Positions 25,265 to 45,800 of a stretch of 64,000 nt of DNA are shown piece by piece. Positions within the stretch are counted from its first letter, which is position 1; the number at the start of each line of letters is the position of its first letter. Origin of the DNA: Motacilla alba alba (taxonomy: Eukaryota; Chordata; Aves; Passeriformes; Motacillidae); NCBI RefSeq assembly GCF_015832195.1, contig NC_052034.1, positions 5,233,501 through 5,297,500 on the forward strand. Direction: 5' to 3'. The notes under the pieces were generated by a model, which was not told the origin of the DNA, searched no databases, and saw nothing but the letters and a program-made list of their open reading frames with translations. The position numbers and the translations under genes were made by a program.

Positions 25265-28200
25265 CGGCGATGCGGAATGCCTCTTCATCATGGCTTTTGT
25301 CCATACATCAGACAAAAAAGGTGCATTTTTTGGTCCCAGTTTGGCAATTAACCACTGTTATCTGTGACAAAGGCAAAACAGTATCGCGAAAGTACTTTCA
25401 AATCAAATCTTTAACCATGCGCGGAGTGCTGCTGAGGTAGTTGTGTAATGCTCCTGTTGTCTTTTAAAGCACCCGTGCGTGCATCCATCGAATGCATCAG
25501 CGCCGTGCCTTCCCCAGCTGGCACCGTGACTCTTTCCCATCTAAACCATGTGCTATTAAATTTTCCAACAGCCCTTTTCATCCTCAGTAAAACCAGCGAC
25601 ACTTCAATGAGTGCAAATAGCTGAAAATCTTAATGGAAACAGCAAGGAAAATTACCTGGCCAGGGAAATAATAATTCCTTAATTTTGACATTATGTCCCA
25701 GGGAAAATTTCATATGCAGACACAGCACCTCTAACTCCCTAGGGAGTGTCATGCAGATGTATTTGCTTGCTTGCAGCTGGGATTTAAGATCCTTTTAGGG
25801 GTCTAGGGAACTGAATGGGTCAGCCTTGTGCCTACAACCTCTGCCTTGCAATTCCAGCAAAAACCCACCAGCCACTGTTTTCTCCACGACCAAACCCGAC
25901 AAAATTAAGCCTTTTCTTCTCCTTGAGGTGTTGTGAATCCTAAACCAATTCAGAGTAACACAAGCAGACTGCAGTGCTTTAGGAACAGTCTCCAGTGCCA
26001 GGACAGTGGGCAAGGAGCAGCTCCCAGTTTTCCAGAAACTTCCATCACCAGATATAGAAGCGCTGGGCAAAATTTAAAAGCCAACTGCAAAGGCTTTTCA
26101 GCCCTTTTAATTTGAAAACTCCTAAAAAATGTTTTGGTGGGTATGTGCACCCATCACACACAGATAGAAATGTATTTATAAGTCAAAATAGTTAATTGTG
26201 GAGTCCTGTGGAATAAAAAAGAGCCAGGAGAGAGGTCTGAGAGCTGCTGGTGTGACTCAGAGCACAGGATGTGATGGATGCTGCCCTTTTTCATGTCAGG
26301 ATTAACTGGCCTTGTAAATTGGCCAAAAGTGGCACAGCAAAAGCTCTGTCACTGCTCTGCCATGTCCCAAGGCCTCCACATGCAGCCGCCTGAAAGAAGG
26401 GAAAGGATGGCAGGTTCCATGTGAAAATAGTGCATTTCCAGACAACCAAATTTCAGGGTTTCATTCCACAAATCTGCTAATCCTTGTCTGCCTCTCACCA
26501 CTCTCTTCAGCTAAGGGTTCAGAACCTTCAGCACAATAATCCTAATCCTTTACGTCTCTTTATATCTCTCCCCCAGGAGCAAATTACTATATTTATTTCC
26601 ACCATTTCCCCAAAATTTCACCTTCCTGACACATTTTTCTGCCCTTTCCCCAAAATTTCACTTTCCTGACATGTTTTTCCACCCTTTCCCCAAAATTTCA
26701 CTTTCCTGACACATTTTTTTCTACCATTTCCACAAAATTTTGCTTTCCTGACGGGTTTTTTCCATCCCTTCCTTAAAATTTTGCCTTCCTGACACATTTT
26801 TTTCCATCCTTTCCCCAAAATTTCACTTTCCTGACACATTTTTTTCCATAAAATTTCACTTTCCTGACACGTTTTTCCAATCAGTGCTGCTTTTTACAAC
26901 CCACCACGAAGACTCAGCCGGGGATGAAGGAGCATGACACAAACACCTCTTCCAGCAGTTTTTTTCCCTAACAGAGATTTCCTAAACATTTCCCAGTGGA
27001 GACAGGAAGCCTGGCAGGCTGTAAATACAAACTCAGCTCCATCTCCACTGCCACCATGAAAGGGAATATCAAGAGGGAAGCAACCAACGGGGCAGGGGGT
27101 GAGGTGAGAAGGTCACTTTGGCTTTAGTTGCTGCTCTTTAGGTGTTAGACAGTGATGCTACACCATCCATGGGGAATGCAGACATGGGTTTTTTCCAAAT
27201 GTGCTTAGCATGTCAACATTTGAACGTTGTGATTGTTGCCAGTAAGGCTTGGGGAGAGAGGGGCCTCTATTAACTATTGAAAGCAGGGGGCCCAGGGCTT
27301 GCCATTGACAGCAGATCTGCAGGGTATTTGTGTTCTTTGTCATGAAAGATGTTTACTGTGTTCAGCATTTCGCTCAGCACCCTATGGTGTCTATTTTTTT
27401 TCTTCCCCCCCCCCCCTTTTTTTTTTGCCTTTTCCATTCAGAAATTAGTTAAAAACAAAGTTGGGGTTTTTTTGAACAGGAATATGTCAGCAGGGTTCCA
27501 TGTCAGCCGAGCTGACGGTGCGTTTGCACGGCACGTTCAGCCCGTGGAGCTGTTTCCTTTCTCCAAAGCAAAAAGACAGCTAAAAAAAGGATGTTTTTCA
27601 AAGAAGGTGCACTGTAGCTGCTTCTGCCATCCTTTTCCTTCACAGTCCTGTTGAGAAAATTGGAGTTCCAGAGCCACCACGGCTTCTTTGGAGCTGCACT
27701 CCCTCAGCATTGCACTCTTCCAGCAAAAAAGTGAAATAGCAGAGAGAGGCTGATTGATTACAGAAGTACAAATAAAGCTCAGATCTTTGAGAACGTTCAA
27801 ATGTATTTAATTAAACTTCTCTGTGCTGCAGAATTGGCAATTTACTCTCCAGTAGGTATTTTCACCTCCAAAAGGTGGAGCTGGGAATACTGATGTGGGA
27901 ATCATTTGCCATCCCCTGTGCCAGAAAGGAGAATAAGTTGGAGACTTTTCCTTCAGAACTTCCTCAGTATTAACTGTGGGATGAGGATTTTGAAGTTAAC
28001 CTTTCTGTTTCAAATAAATCACTGAGAGGCAATGATGAGAAGTGGAGAGACATCCAAACCAGAACAAATGGAGAAGACAGTAGTGAGAATGCACTTCAGT
28101 TTGCATTACAAAATATATTTTGCATTGCTGTTTTACTGTTTTCCCCTCAAAAAAGTTCAGCTCTCCAGCTCCAAGCATCCTTAAGAAATCCTATTTCTTC

Positions 28201-29560
28201 AATGTTCATTTTTAAGTCGAGGAATTCTGCTTGTATTTTGTTTTACTTCCACTCTCATGATAAAAATATTAATCTACATCCTACATTATTATAGAGAAAA
28301 CATAGTTATTGCCTGTTTGAGCTAAAAATAAGGCGAGAATTCATAATTTCCTAGAGACACCCTGGGGCAGGAGCTGAGCAGAGCACTCCAAGCCAACTAA
28401 TCCCTGGGAAGTTTGCTAAATCCACAGTGGCATTGCTGACAGATCCCATGTGGATGGAATATCCCCTGTCACATGTAATATCAGACACAGGCTGGCAAAA
28501 TCTTATTTACACCCTTTCACTCTAGTTATAAACCCAGCGCTTAATGTTTTCACAACACGCTGGCAATCTCCTGTCTAAGCCCAGAGTAAGGACAAGGACA
28601 CTTGGAAAAGGTAGAGAAGACAAGAAAAGTGGTAAAAATGAGGGATTTCACAAGAGGAAGGAATAGGACTGCAAAAGGAATGAGAACTGTTTCAGTATCC
28701 CAGTGGAAAAAGGAAAAGGGGATAAGTTGTAGAGCTGAGAGAACAGTAGAAAAAGAACAAGAGGGTCAGTTTAAGGGAGGAAAATCCAACAAAAAAGGGA
28801 TGAGAAAGCTGGAATATATTTCCTGAGCTCTGTGAGAGGTTTGGACTGTGTACATGGAAAAATATTGCACTGCAGGAGCTCACTTGGAGAAAGCAGCAAA
28901 TATTCAGCTTTCTGTGGAGGGGCTGCAGAAAATGCTCTGTCTGAGGAGTTAATGAGAAATTCGTGCTGAGCCCCAGCTCTGCTGCTCGAAAGGTCTCCTG
29001 TGCTTTCCATCAGTCACTTCATTCCATGATATTCAGGGTGGGATGAGTCTAAGATAGAGGTTAGTGCCACAAGTACAACTCCAAGCCCCACAGCCACTGC
29101 CCGCGGCTCTCGGGTGACCCCCCAACCTGAGGACAGCAGGGGAGCCCCAAATCTGGGGCTGCAGCATCTCTCCAGGTGGGGTGAACACTTTCATCCATGC
29201 AGAGATGGGACACAACAAGAACTCCCATCTGTTTTTTGTGTTTGCTGGGTAGCGGTGGGTGCAGAGCACAGGATCAGTTCTGTTTATGTTAAAGATTGCT
29301 CGTTAGCAGGGTGTGACACAGACACATGCGGTATTCCCAGCAAAGCCTTCCAAGGATGCTCCTGACCTGCCCACAGCGCAGCAGCTACGCCGGGTGAGAA
29401 GCATCACTCGAGCATCCCTCCCAAGCCTCCCTGTCCAAAGCACCCCCTGTCCACGAGCCGCAGCGCAGGGGTGGGAAGGGACACGGGGGACACGGGGGGG
29501 ACCCGAGCGGGGCCGGCCCCGGGCACACCCCGCCCCGGCGGGGCGGGCCGAGCCGCCGGC
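25265..29560. other. Intergenic between tRNA/CRCP and ASL1
   Basis: About 4.3 kb with no exon that I can support. It contains the minisatellite at 26600-26880 and a C-run followed by a T-run at about 27407-27426; the rest is unremarkable unique-looking DNA. The last 250 bp become GC-rich towards the ASL1 promoter. Confidence 0.6.
26600..26880. repeat. Minisatellite, about seven units of 40-42 bp
   Basis: Seven units with the core AAAATTTCACTTTCCTGACA followed by an oligo(T) stretch and CC. The last unit is truncated. It is intergenic. Confidence 0.9.
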
Positions 29561-29642
29561 CCCGAGCCGAGGGCTGTAAAAGCGGGGCAGCGGGGCCGGG
29601 GAGCAGCGAGCCACAGAGCGGCCGGGGCTGCGTGCGGAGCAG
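29512..29642 (+). promoter_or_regulatory. ASL1: ASL1 promoter and non-coding exon 1
   Basis: A GC-rich core (CCCCGCCCCGGCGGGGCGGG, Sp1-like) precedes a TATA-like TGTAAAAG at 29576-29582. A likely non-coding exon 1 runs from about 29605 to 29642 and ends CGGAGCAG before the donor GTGAGC. Chicken delta-crystallin genes also have a non-coding first exon. A related GC core lies upstream of ASL2 at about 39340. The transcription start is inferred from TATA spacing. Confidence 0.6.
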
Positions 29643-30050
29643 GTGAGCGGTGCCCGGGGAACCGGGAGCGGGGCACGGAGTGATGCCCGGGGAACCGGGA
29701 GCGCACCGGGAGCGGGGCACAGAGTGATGCCCAGGGTACCGGGAGTGCACCGGGAGCGGGGCACGGAGTGATGCCCGGGGAACCGGGAGCGATGCCCGGG
29801 GGCTTGGGAGCGCACCTGGAACGATGCCCGGGGAACCGGGAGCGCACCGGGAGCGGGGCATGGAGTGATGCCCGGGGAACCGGGAGCGGGGCAGGGAGTG
29901 ACGCTCAGGGAACCGGGAGCGCACCGGGAGCGGGGCAGGGAGTGACGCTCAGGGAACCGGGAGCGCACCGGGAGCGGGGCAGGGAGTGACGCTCAGGGAA
30001 CTGGGAGCGCACCGGGAGCGGTGTCCGGGGAACCAGGAGCGCGCACGGCG
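29643..30050. repeat. G-rich minisatellite in ASL1 intron 1
   Basis: Units built from ACCGGGAGCGGGGCA, GGGAGTGA and GCCCGGGGA, about 18-50 bp in higher-order combinations, fill intron 1 between the non-coding exon and the exon with the start codon. Many GGG runs on one strand make G-quadruplex formation plausible. Long open frames on both strands here are by-products of composition. Confidence 0.88.
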
Positions 30051-30131
30051 GCAGCTGAGCATCTCGGCGCTGTCCCGCAGGTTGCACCAAGTGCCAGGAT
30101 CGCTGCACAAACGAGCAAAACGTCGTCCGAA

Positions 30132-37449
<7,318 letters not shown>

Positions 37450-37506
37450 AGTGTGGGGAGAGATGCCGTGCCTGCAGCAGAGTGCCTGTGCCACTGATCT
37501 GGAGTT

Positions 37507-37512
37507 AATAAA
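37507..37512 (+). terminator. ASL1: ASL1 polyadenylation signal
   Basis: AATAAA 58 bp after the stop codon, followed by a GT-rich stretch (GGGGTGTCTGTAG), the usual downstream element. The same arrangement, in identical sequence, ends ASL2. Confidence 0.85.
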
Positions 37513-37564
37513 CACTGGGGTGTCTGTAGTTCACTGAAATCCTGCTCTTGTCTCTTGGTTCTTC

Positions 37565-39330
37565 GGGGTGAGGATGGGCTGAGCTCAGCCCGGGTTTGGA
37601 AGGATGTGGGCTCTCCTCCCTTCCTGCAGGGGATGTGTCCCTTGCAGGGAAGGCTGGCAGATGGGGGTTGTCCCTTTTTACTCAGCAGAATTCCTTTCCC
37701 ACCCCAGCCTTGCAAAGCTGGAGTTTTGCTCAGCCCCTTCTCCTCATGCTGAGGCAGCAGAGCGTTGTTGACTCAGAGCTGCAGGTCTGGAACACACAGG
37801 GAACAGAAATAACAAAGGTGTTGCCTCACCAACTTCGGGGCCAGGGCTGCAGCAGAGGCAGGACAAACTGTCAGCAGCTAAATCTCCAGCCACAGTACCC
37901 CAGGAGACACAGAGTGCTTGCACCCTTGGAGCATTTGTGCTTTTAACACTTGGAAGAAGGATCAGCAACAGCAAAAATCCCTTTTACCAACTTCTCACCA
38001 CTCTCAATCTCTCCTTATTCTGGCCTTTAAACAAATCCATTCACTTGGCATTTAAACAGCACATTTCAATTACCTTTCCACAAACCTCCTTTGTGTTTGC
38101 TCCCTTCCTTCCTGCTGTGTTCCTGTTTTGGCCCATGTCTCACTCTCCAGACTGGTCACCCAGCCAGGAAATCACTTTTGCACACTCAGCTGCCAGGCCA
38201 AAGCCACAGGTAACACCAATACTCAACACCTGCAGTCAGAAGAACAGAGATTCCTCATCTCCCCCTCACAGTTCTTTTTTCTCCCATAACCATTCTTGAT
38301 CCTTGCCACTCCCCTTATTTTTCCTGTTTGTATCTTCTGGTTCCTTCTCTTCAGATCCTCAGCTGAACAGATTTTCTCTTGCTCCCAGCAGCAAAGTCTG
38401 GCATTGTCCCTCGTGGCCAGTGCTGGTGGCACAGGGCCAAAATGAAAGGAAAAGGGAAGCAGCAGATTACCACATTTTAGTCTCTTCCTTAAATAAATAG
38501 TTTACAGTCACAGGTACTCCCCACCCATCCACCCTGTTCTTAAAATTGTGAAATGTTTTAGATTGGAGGGGCCTGTGGAGCCCCACAGACATTACAGTGA
38601 GTGGTCCACGGTATCTTCAGACTTTCACCATCACCCTCCTCTGACTCATTGGGATTTGGGTTTTGGTCTCAACCCCCTGCTCATCACAAGCCACAGGAAG
38701 GCGCTTGAGGCAGGAATTCACTTAGGCTGATTATCAGCTGGCTCATTCTGGATGTAAATCTTGTGCTCACCATTCTTCCAAACCCTCAGCAACCTCCTGT
38801 CAAAGCTGGAGTATGGACATCCATAAAGGATGAACATGAAAAAAAAAGAAACATTAAAAGTGAGGGACTCCCGAAGAAGAAGGAATCTGGGGAAAAAAAA
38901 AAAAAAAAAGGTTTAAAGAGTTTTTCTGTTTTTCTCAGTGTAGTCAGTGTGATGGTCTGTGCATTCTCAAGCCTGCCAGTCTGAAAAAGAAATAATCATG
39001 GGTGGAAATGTTTGAGAAGCAGTGAAATAATTGGTGGCTATAGAGAGAATCTGAGCCTTGTTCCAGATGGATGCTGAGGCACTACACGGGAAATTCATCT
39101 GCGAAAGGACCTTTGGGGCCGCCAGAGGCAGCTGGGTGTCACCAGCAGTGTCCTGCTGCTCCAGACAAGGACCCGAGGACCTGGATTAGGCTCCTTCCCA
39201 GCTGAGTTAGGACACCGGGGCTGGCTAAAGGACAGCAAACCCCGAGAGGGGACAGGAAAGCGGGGATGCCGCTCCTGAGTGTGCTGTGAGGCACAGGGAC
39301 AAGCCGTGCCGCTGCACAGCAGGACCAGGA
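37565..39330. other. Spacer between ASL1 and ASL2
   Basis: About 1.8 kb without an exon. Similarity between the two gene units stops at 37564 (46876 in the second unit), so this marks the 3' edge of the duplicated block. The first half is pyrimidine-rich on the plus strand. An A-run lies at about 38893-38909. The GC content rises from about 39100 towards the ASL2 promoter. Confidence 0.6.
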
Positions 39331-39335
39331 GCGGG

Positions 39336-39866
39336 GCTGGCCCGGGGACTCCCCGCCCCGGCGGGCGGGACGACCTGCGGGAGCGCCGGGAGCGCGGCGG
39401 GATTGGAGCTGGGACCGGGACCGGGACTGCAGCTGGGATCGGTACCGGGGCTGGGACTGGGACTAGGACTGCAGCTGGGATCGGTACCGGGGCTGGGACT
39501 GGGACTAGGACTGCAGCTGGGATCGGTACCGGGGCTGGGACCGGGACCAGGATTGCAGCTGGGATCCGTACCGGGGCTGGGATCGGGACCAGGAATCCAG
39601 CTGCGATCGGTACCGAGATTGGACCTGGGACCGGGAGTGGAGTTGGGACAGGGACCGGAGCTGGGATCGTGACTGTGACCAGGATCGGGACCGGGACCGG
39701 AGCTGGGACGAGGACCGGGATTGGAGCTGGGATCAGAACTGGGAGTGGATCTGGGCTCGGGGTCGTGACTGTGACCAGGACCGGGACCGGGACCGTGCCC
39801 GGAGCCGCCCCGCAGCGTCCCCGCCCCGCAGCGGCCCCGCGGCGCGCACGGAGCCAGGCGGCCGCG
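39336..39866 (+). promoter_or_regulatory. ASL2: ASL2 promoter and 5' UTR region
   Basis: GC-rich region with CCCCGCCCCGGCGGGCGGG at about 39351-39369, resembling the ASL1 promoter core, and a second CpG-rich block just before the start codon at 39867. No TATA box is evident. Acceptor-like CCCCGCAG sequences at about 39808-39831 would allow a non-coding first exon as in ASL1, but the exon structure upstream of the ATG cannot be settled by eye. Confidence 0.55.
39405..39795. repeat. G-rich minisatellite at the ASL2 5' end
   Basis: Repeats of GGGACCGGGA, GCTGGGATCGGTACCGGG and GGACTGCAGCTGG, arranged as higher-order units of about 50 bp. It sits in the same relative place as the ASL1 intron 1 minisatellite and has a similar GGGAC/CGGG composition, but the unit sequence is different. 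Confidence 0.88.
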
Positions 39867-42800
39867 ATGGCAGCAGCCGAGGTGAGCGAACTTTGCTTCC
39901 CCGGGGGTGTCGGGGGTGCTCAGCCGAGCGGAGCTGTCCCGGGGCCTCCGCGTTCTCGCCTCTGTCTCCCGGGCAAGGCCGATACTCGTGCCTGGGACTC
40001 GTGCTCAGGCACTTCCCGGCAGCGCGTGTAAACAAACACCGCTCGGCACAAAAGCTGCATTTTCGGTTTCCTTCCCTGCCCAGTCGTGACCGGGCATCCT
40101 GGCGAGTTCACTTTCTGCTCTCCAAATGGCTGCTCCACGTTCCAGGCAGTGTTTGTCATTGCCAGGCTGCACAGCCACTGCTCCAAAGAGTCCTGGAGAT
40201 GCCCAAAATGAACCTTTCAGCTTTGATTTCTGGACTGTAAATGTGTATGTTGCAATGTCTCTGCTGACACCCTTCTTGATTTGATGGGAAGCTTTAAATA
40301 CCTGGATACTCCTGGTCCCCAGCCAAGAGCTGAGCCTCTGGAATGGCCTTTAATTCAGCATTAATTTTGTTCCTGGGTGCACCAAATGAGTGTTGAGGAG
40401 CTCTAACACTTCATTTTCAATTCTGCTTCCCCTCTCTGCCTTCCCTCAGCTTTCTCACAAAGCTGCCTTTTACACATGGCTACACCCTCACCTCTGCAGG
40501 CTCTCTGCTGCTGTCCTTTCAGGCACAGGGACATGGAAACAGTCACCAGGGAAAACTTTTCTAAGGTTACTCAACAGTGTTTTGTCTGGCTGGTAAAGCC
40601 CTGGCACAGATCAGCTTCCAGCTGTCCTGCCAGCTCCTTGCTGTCCATGGTAGTTATAGTGACCAGCGTGAGAAGGAACTTGCCAGTGGCGTTTTAAAAA
40701 TCAAGTAGATTAGTAACTATCCACTCTGCAATGCAGCTGGATTTAGTCCCTTCCTTCAGGTGTCCTGTAATTCCTTTTTGTGCCTGGTAGCACCGGAAAG
40801 TTGCTTTTGAAATCTTGGATAAACTGTCTCTGCTCAAGTAAAATTCTTGCCCACTTCAGCGCAAGCTTGACAGAATGAAAACTTCTCGGGTTGTCTTACC
40901 TGGGCAAGAAAAAAGCTTCTGAGCTGACACAGCTCAGGTGAGGCCAGCCAGGCACTGAATCACTGCTGGAGAAGCTCCCACACAACACACACCCTGCTGT
41001 GGGCACAGCTGGAGCCCTGCACAGGCCTTTGGGCACTCCTGAAGTGGGTGACACGTTCCAGGGGGTGAGGTCACCACAGGAACCCTGGCTTGGATAGGAA
41101 AACCCCACTTTTGTTTCTGTGCTGAAACACAGCTCTTTGTCAATCAAAGAAGAATTGTTAAACAGCCCCAAAAGGATTTAGAGGATATTAATTTCACTTT
41201 AATCCTACTGGCTGCTTAGTTTTCCCTCCCTTTACAAGGCCTCAAAACAGAAATCTGTGCTGGTCTTGCATCTTTCCCTGATATTAATTTCAAGCACTTC
41301 CAGCACAGTTCTGCAGATGTAAAATATCTTGGAAAATATTCCTGGGCCAGACCTCAGAGCTCAGGGGTGAATAACACTGACAGAGATGTGTTCTCCAGCT
41401 CTTCAAGCACTTGCCAGAGGTCCTGAAGTCCAGGGGACTTTCTAGTCAGTGCTGTCCCACTGAAAGGAGCTGAGCATGGGCTCTGTATTAGATAAATGGA
41501 CCACAGGATGTTATTTACTGCACAGGATTTATCTGAAGTCATTAGGCCTCTCTAATTAGCTATTTTCTCTCTCAGGGGAATAAACTTTGGGGTGGAAGAT
41601 TCAGTGGAAGCACAGATCCCATCATGGAGATGCTCAATGCTTCCATCAGCTATGACCAGAGGCTGTCTGAGGTGGACATCCAGGGGAGCATGGCTTATGC
41701 CAAAGCCTTGGAGAAGGCTGGAATCCTGTCCAAAACTGAGCTGGAGAAGATCCTGAGTGGCCTGGAAAAGGTATTTCTTTCCTTCAAAAACTGTCAGGTG
41801 AATGAATGGCTCCTGACCTGAGAGCAGCCTCCCTGCATTTAATAACTCCTGTGGCTGACTGGTGTTTCTGCTGTTTGCAGATCTCTGAGGAATGGTCCAA
41901 AGGAATCTTTGTGCTGAAGCAAACGGATGAGGATATCCACACTGCCAACGAGCGCAGGCTGAAGGTTTGCCTCCTCCAGCCTCTTGTTCCTGATCCTCTG
42001 CCTGACATTGAGGGCTTGTCCCTCTGTCCCAACCCCCTGGGGCACAGCCAAGGGTCTCCACACCCCCTTTTGTGGCACTGTACAAGCACAGAACCCAAAG
42101 CTGCCCTTCCCCAGAACACATCCCAGGTTACTCACAGGATCCTGGAGCTGAGTCCCTTCCAGGCAGGGAGATGTGCTCATGTGGCTTGTCCTGTTTGAAC
42201 ACAGAGATGCTGACAGAAATCCTGCTCTTGTCCTCAGGAGCTGATTGGAGACGTAGCTGGGAAGTTGCACACTGGCAGAAGCAGGAATGATCAGGTATGG
42301 ACAGAATCTTTTTGTTTCTCCTTCTGTATTCCTCCTCCACCTCAGTTCTTTAATTGAATATTTTTATGCCATCTCCCTCATCCCCTGACAGACTCCAGCC
42401 TATATTCCCTTTAAATTAATGATGGCTTTAAACTAACGATGCTGCAGTGACTCATCCACCCAGGGGAGTGCGATCTGCAGGGCTGCATCCTGCTGGTAAA
42501 AGGCCATAAAATTCCACTGACATCTCTGAAAATCTCCAGAACCCCTGACTCTACTGGCTGGGTGCACACATCTTTCAGGATGAGGATGATCAACTTGTGT
42601 TGGTTGGGAATTTTCTGCTTCAAATTTGCCAATATATGAGAAGTCCACTGAAAATCACAGATTTTGGTTCTGTCCATGGAAAGCAAGAGCAGCTTTCCCA
42701 AATCAGTGACCAGGGATGCATCCCACAGAAGGAAGATTCCCCTTCCCATCACACAGCACCAGGAGGGGATAACAGTGCCAGGGGGTTCTGCTGAGCAATA

Positions 42801-45800
42801 TCTGGTCACTAAATCTGTCCCGTTGTGCTCGGCCTGGCTGTGGCCAATCCCCCACAGGTTGTGACTGACCTGAAGCTGTTCATGAAGAATTCCCTCTCCG
42901 TCATCTCCACGCACCTCCTGCGGCTCATTGAGACCCTGGTGGAACGTGCTGCCATGTGAGTCCTTTTCCTCAGTCCCTGTTTTCCATAACTTTGGCCTTT
43001 TTGGGGCAGAACAATTCTAGGCTTGTTGTGTGACTGTGCAGCTGCAGGATGGTCTGTGGCCCTGCCCTCCCTGCTGTCTCTGCTGCTCACCTCTCTGGCC
43101 TTTCCCTCCCAGAGAAATCGATGTGATCCTGCCTGGCTACACCCACCTGCAGAAAGCTCAGCCCATCCGATGGAGCCAGTTCTTGCTCAGGTGAGCACCT
43201 CTCACCCTCGGGGCCCTGCTCTGCTGAGGGGACAGCCAGGGCTGGTGACAACCCAGAGGGAGCCCTGCAAACTGGAACAGGAATTCCCCGTGTGGCTCTG
43301 ACCAGCTGGGAATCCAAGCATGGATTGGGCAACTCCCTGTTCTCCGTTCTTTGGCCACTCTCACCTCCTGCAGTGGGATATCCCATTTCCATTTTCCAGC
43401 TTCATCTCCCTGTTTCATCTCTCCCGTCCTTCCCCAGCCATGCTGTTGCTCTGACCCGCGATTCCGAGCGCCTGGGAGAGGTGAAGAGGAGGATCAATGT
43501 CTTGCCTTTGGGAAGGTAAAGTTTATTTTTTTATTGTGATCCTCAGCCCTCACTTTGCTCTGAGATAAAGACAAGAGGCAGATCTGTCCATCCCCTGAGC
43601 CACTGGGGTTTCTATGCCATATGCACTGCAGCCTAGCTTGCCTCTTCAAAGACTCTCACCATAAAAATATTTTTCTATTCTTTCATGAAAATCAAGGATT
43701 ACAAGGCTTCAATTAAGAAAATCTTCCTGTTTGGGAGGGAAAATCTGGTTTAGTCCAGAGTTCAGGGTCATGATCCTCAGACCACACAGTGAAATCAAAA
43801 TGAACTGGGGGAGGGAAATCTTCAGAGAGATCATCACTAGAGCTCAGTTTTGGTTAGATAACTGGAGAGGTATCATGGGTGACTTCTGGTTCTTTCTCCC
43901 TTGGCAGTGGAGCTCTGGCTGGAAACCCCCTGGGAATCGACAGAGAGCTGCTGCGCAGTGGTAAATGTCTCCCTGGGATTACTCACAATATCTGGAATAT
44001 CTGGAAGCATCAGCGCATTGTCCTGATGTTATTTTGGATGTGTTGCAGTACTTGAACAAGGGGGTGGAGGGTAATGAATAGATAAAAAGTCAGCTCCTCT
44101 GGGGCAGCCTGGTGCATTCAGGCTCCTGTCAGGGCCAGTGTGACCTCCTGTGTCCATCCCCTTCCTCGCAGAGCTGGACTTTGCTTCCATCAGCCTGAAC
44201 AGCATGGATGCCGTCAGCGAGAGGGACTTTGTGGGTAAGCACAGCCAAAGCTGCCCAGCACAGGGGGAGCAGCTCCTGACACCTTTCCAGTTACCCTTCC
44301 TTAATCAGGGACTGAAATCCATCACTAGGATGTAAAGCTCCAGTCAGGGCTCCCTGGGTTGTCCAAGCAGCTTTTCCCCTCCTGATTTGCTGCCTTCCCT
44401 GCAGTGGAATTCCTCTCTGCTGCCACCCTGCTGATGATCCACCTCAGCAAGATGGCTGAGGATCTCATCATCTACAGCACCAGCGAGTTTGGCTTCCTGA
44501 CCCTCTCTGATGCCTACAGGTAGGTCCCAGCTCTGGGCAGAGAGCTCCTCCCTCAGCCTCTCCTCCTCAGCTCCCCATGCTGGGTGAGGCAGTGGTTGGG
44601 GTCTGTCTGTGCACGAGGCTGACCCAGCACCAAGAGCCTGGCACAGAGGCAGCCTCAGGGGGAATATTCCTCAGCAATGGTCACTTCTTTGTCATTCCCT
44701 TAACTCAACCAAGTCTGTGTTCAGCCCAGCAACTCCTGTCCAGCACCTGCTGGCAGAGAGAACTTCCTCCTGTGCTGGGAATGCTGCCAGAGCCCTTCCT
44801 TGTGTGGCTGGGTTTGCAATCCCAGCAGACTCCTTGTCTGCGGGGTGGCACAGCCACAGCCCTCCTCGAGATCACTTAGCCTGGCCTGCTGACACCACCT
44901 TTGGCTTGGAGGGGGAGCCTCCCTTTCCTTTCCTTGTGAGAGGTGGGACTGTGTGGGAGCTCCAGACAAGGTGCAAAACCAAAGAGCAACTCAGTCAGTT
45001 CACTGCTTTCCTACACCCTAAAGAGGAGTACAGTGAAGAGGGTCCTACACGTTGCTTCTGTAGGGCTGGGTCAGTGGTGATGTGTGTGTATGGATGAGGA
45101 TTTTGCTCACCAGTTTTGCACTCCACTCATGTCCCACCCAGCACTGGCAGCAGCCTGATGCCTCAGAAGAAGAACCCCGACAGTCTGGAGCTGATCCGCA
45201 GCAAAGCCGGGCGAGTGTTCGGACGGGTGAGGCCCAAAAAGGAGGAGGAGGGAGAGGAAACTGCTCCCGTTGGGGCTGGAGAATCTCCTTTATCTTGCCT
45301 TTATAGAGAGCTGTGGGTTCTGGAGCTGTGCTGGGGCTGTGCTTTGCTCTGTGCCTCACTCCCTGCCTCTCCTGTTCCCTCTGCAGTTGGCTGCAATTCT
45401 GATGGTCCTCAAAGGACTCCCGAGCACCTACAACAAGGACCTGCAGGTAGAGCCCTTGTTCCTCCCCACACCATCTCTCCTGCTGGCTGGAAGAGTCAGC
45501 AGAGCTGGGCTGCTCAGCCTGGGGGGTTTTTGGGCTGCACAGGCTGGCTCAGAGCCATTTCCATCGCTGTTCCACCACAGGAGGACAAGGAGGCTGTCTT
45601 TGATGTCGTAGACACCCTGAATGCTGTGCTCCAGGTGGCCACTGGAGTGATTTCCACACTCCAGGTAAGGATTCTTCTCATCCTCTCACTATTTATCATT
45701 ATCATGGTGCATATTCTGTGAGTAACACAGCTCCATACTGTTCCCAAATTAAAACTCTTCAGTGCCTCACCCACACTGCTCATCTTGGTCCCCTCTGCCA

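Noticed and set aside
24320..25351. A 343-codon plus-strand open frame
   Set aside because: It reads through the CRCP intron 1 minisatellite, then antisense through CRCP exon 1, an oligo(A) run and the tRNA. The protein is a repeat followed by low-complexity Lys; not a gene.
29303..29968. Overlapping long open frames on both strands (up to 221 codons) by the ASL1 promoter
   Set aside because: GC-rich minisatellite DNA rarely contains stop codons. The repeated PRSRFPGH-type peptide follows the DNA repeat.
39279..40031. A 250-codon plus-strand open frame rich in Gly, Thr and Ala
   Set aside because: Product of the ASL2 5' minisatellite; it passes out of frame through the real ASL2 start exon.
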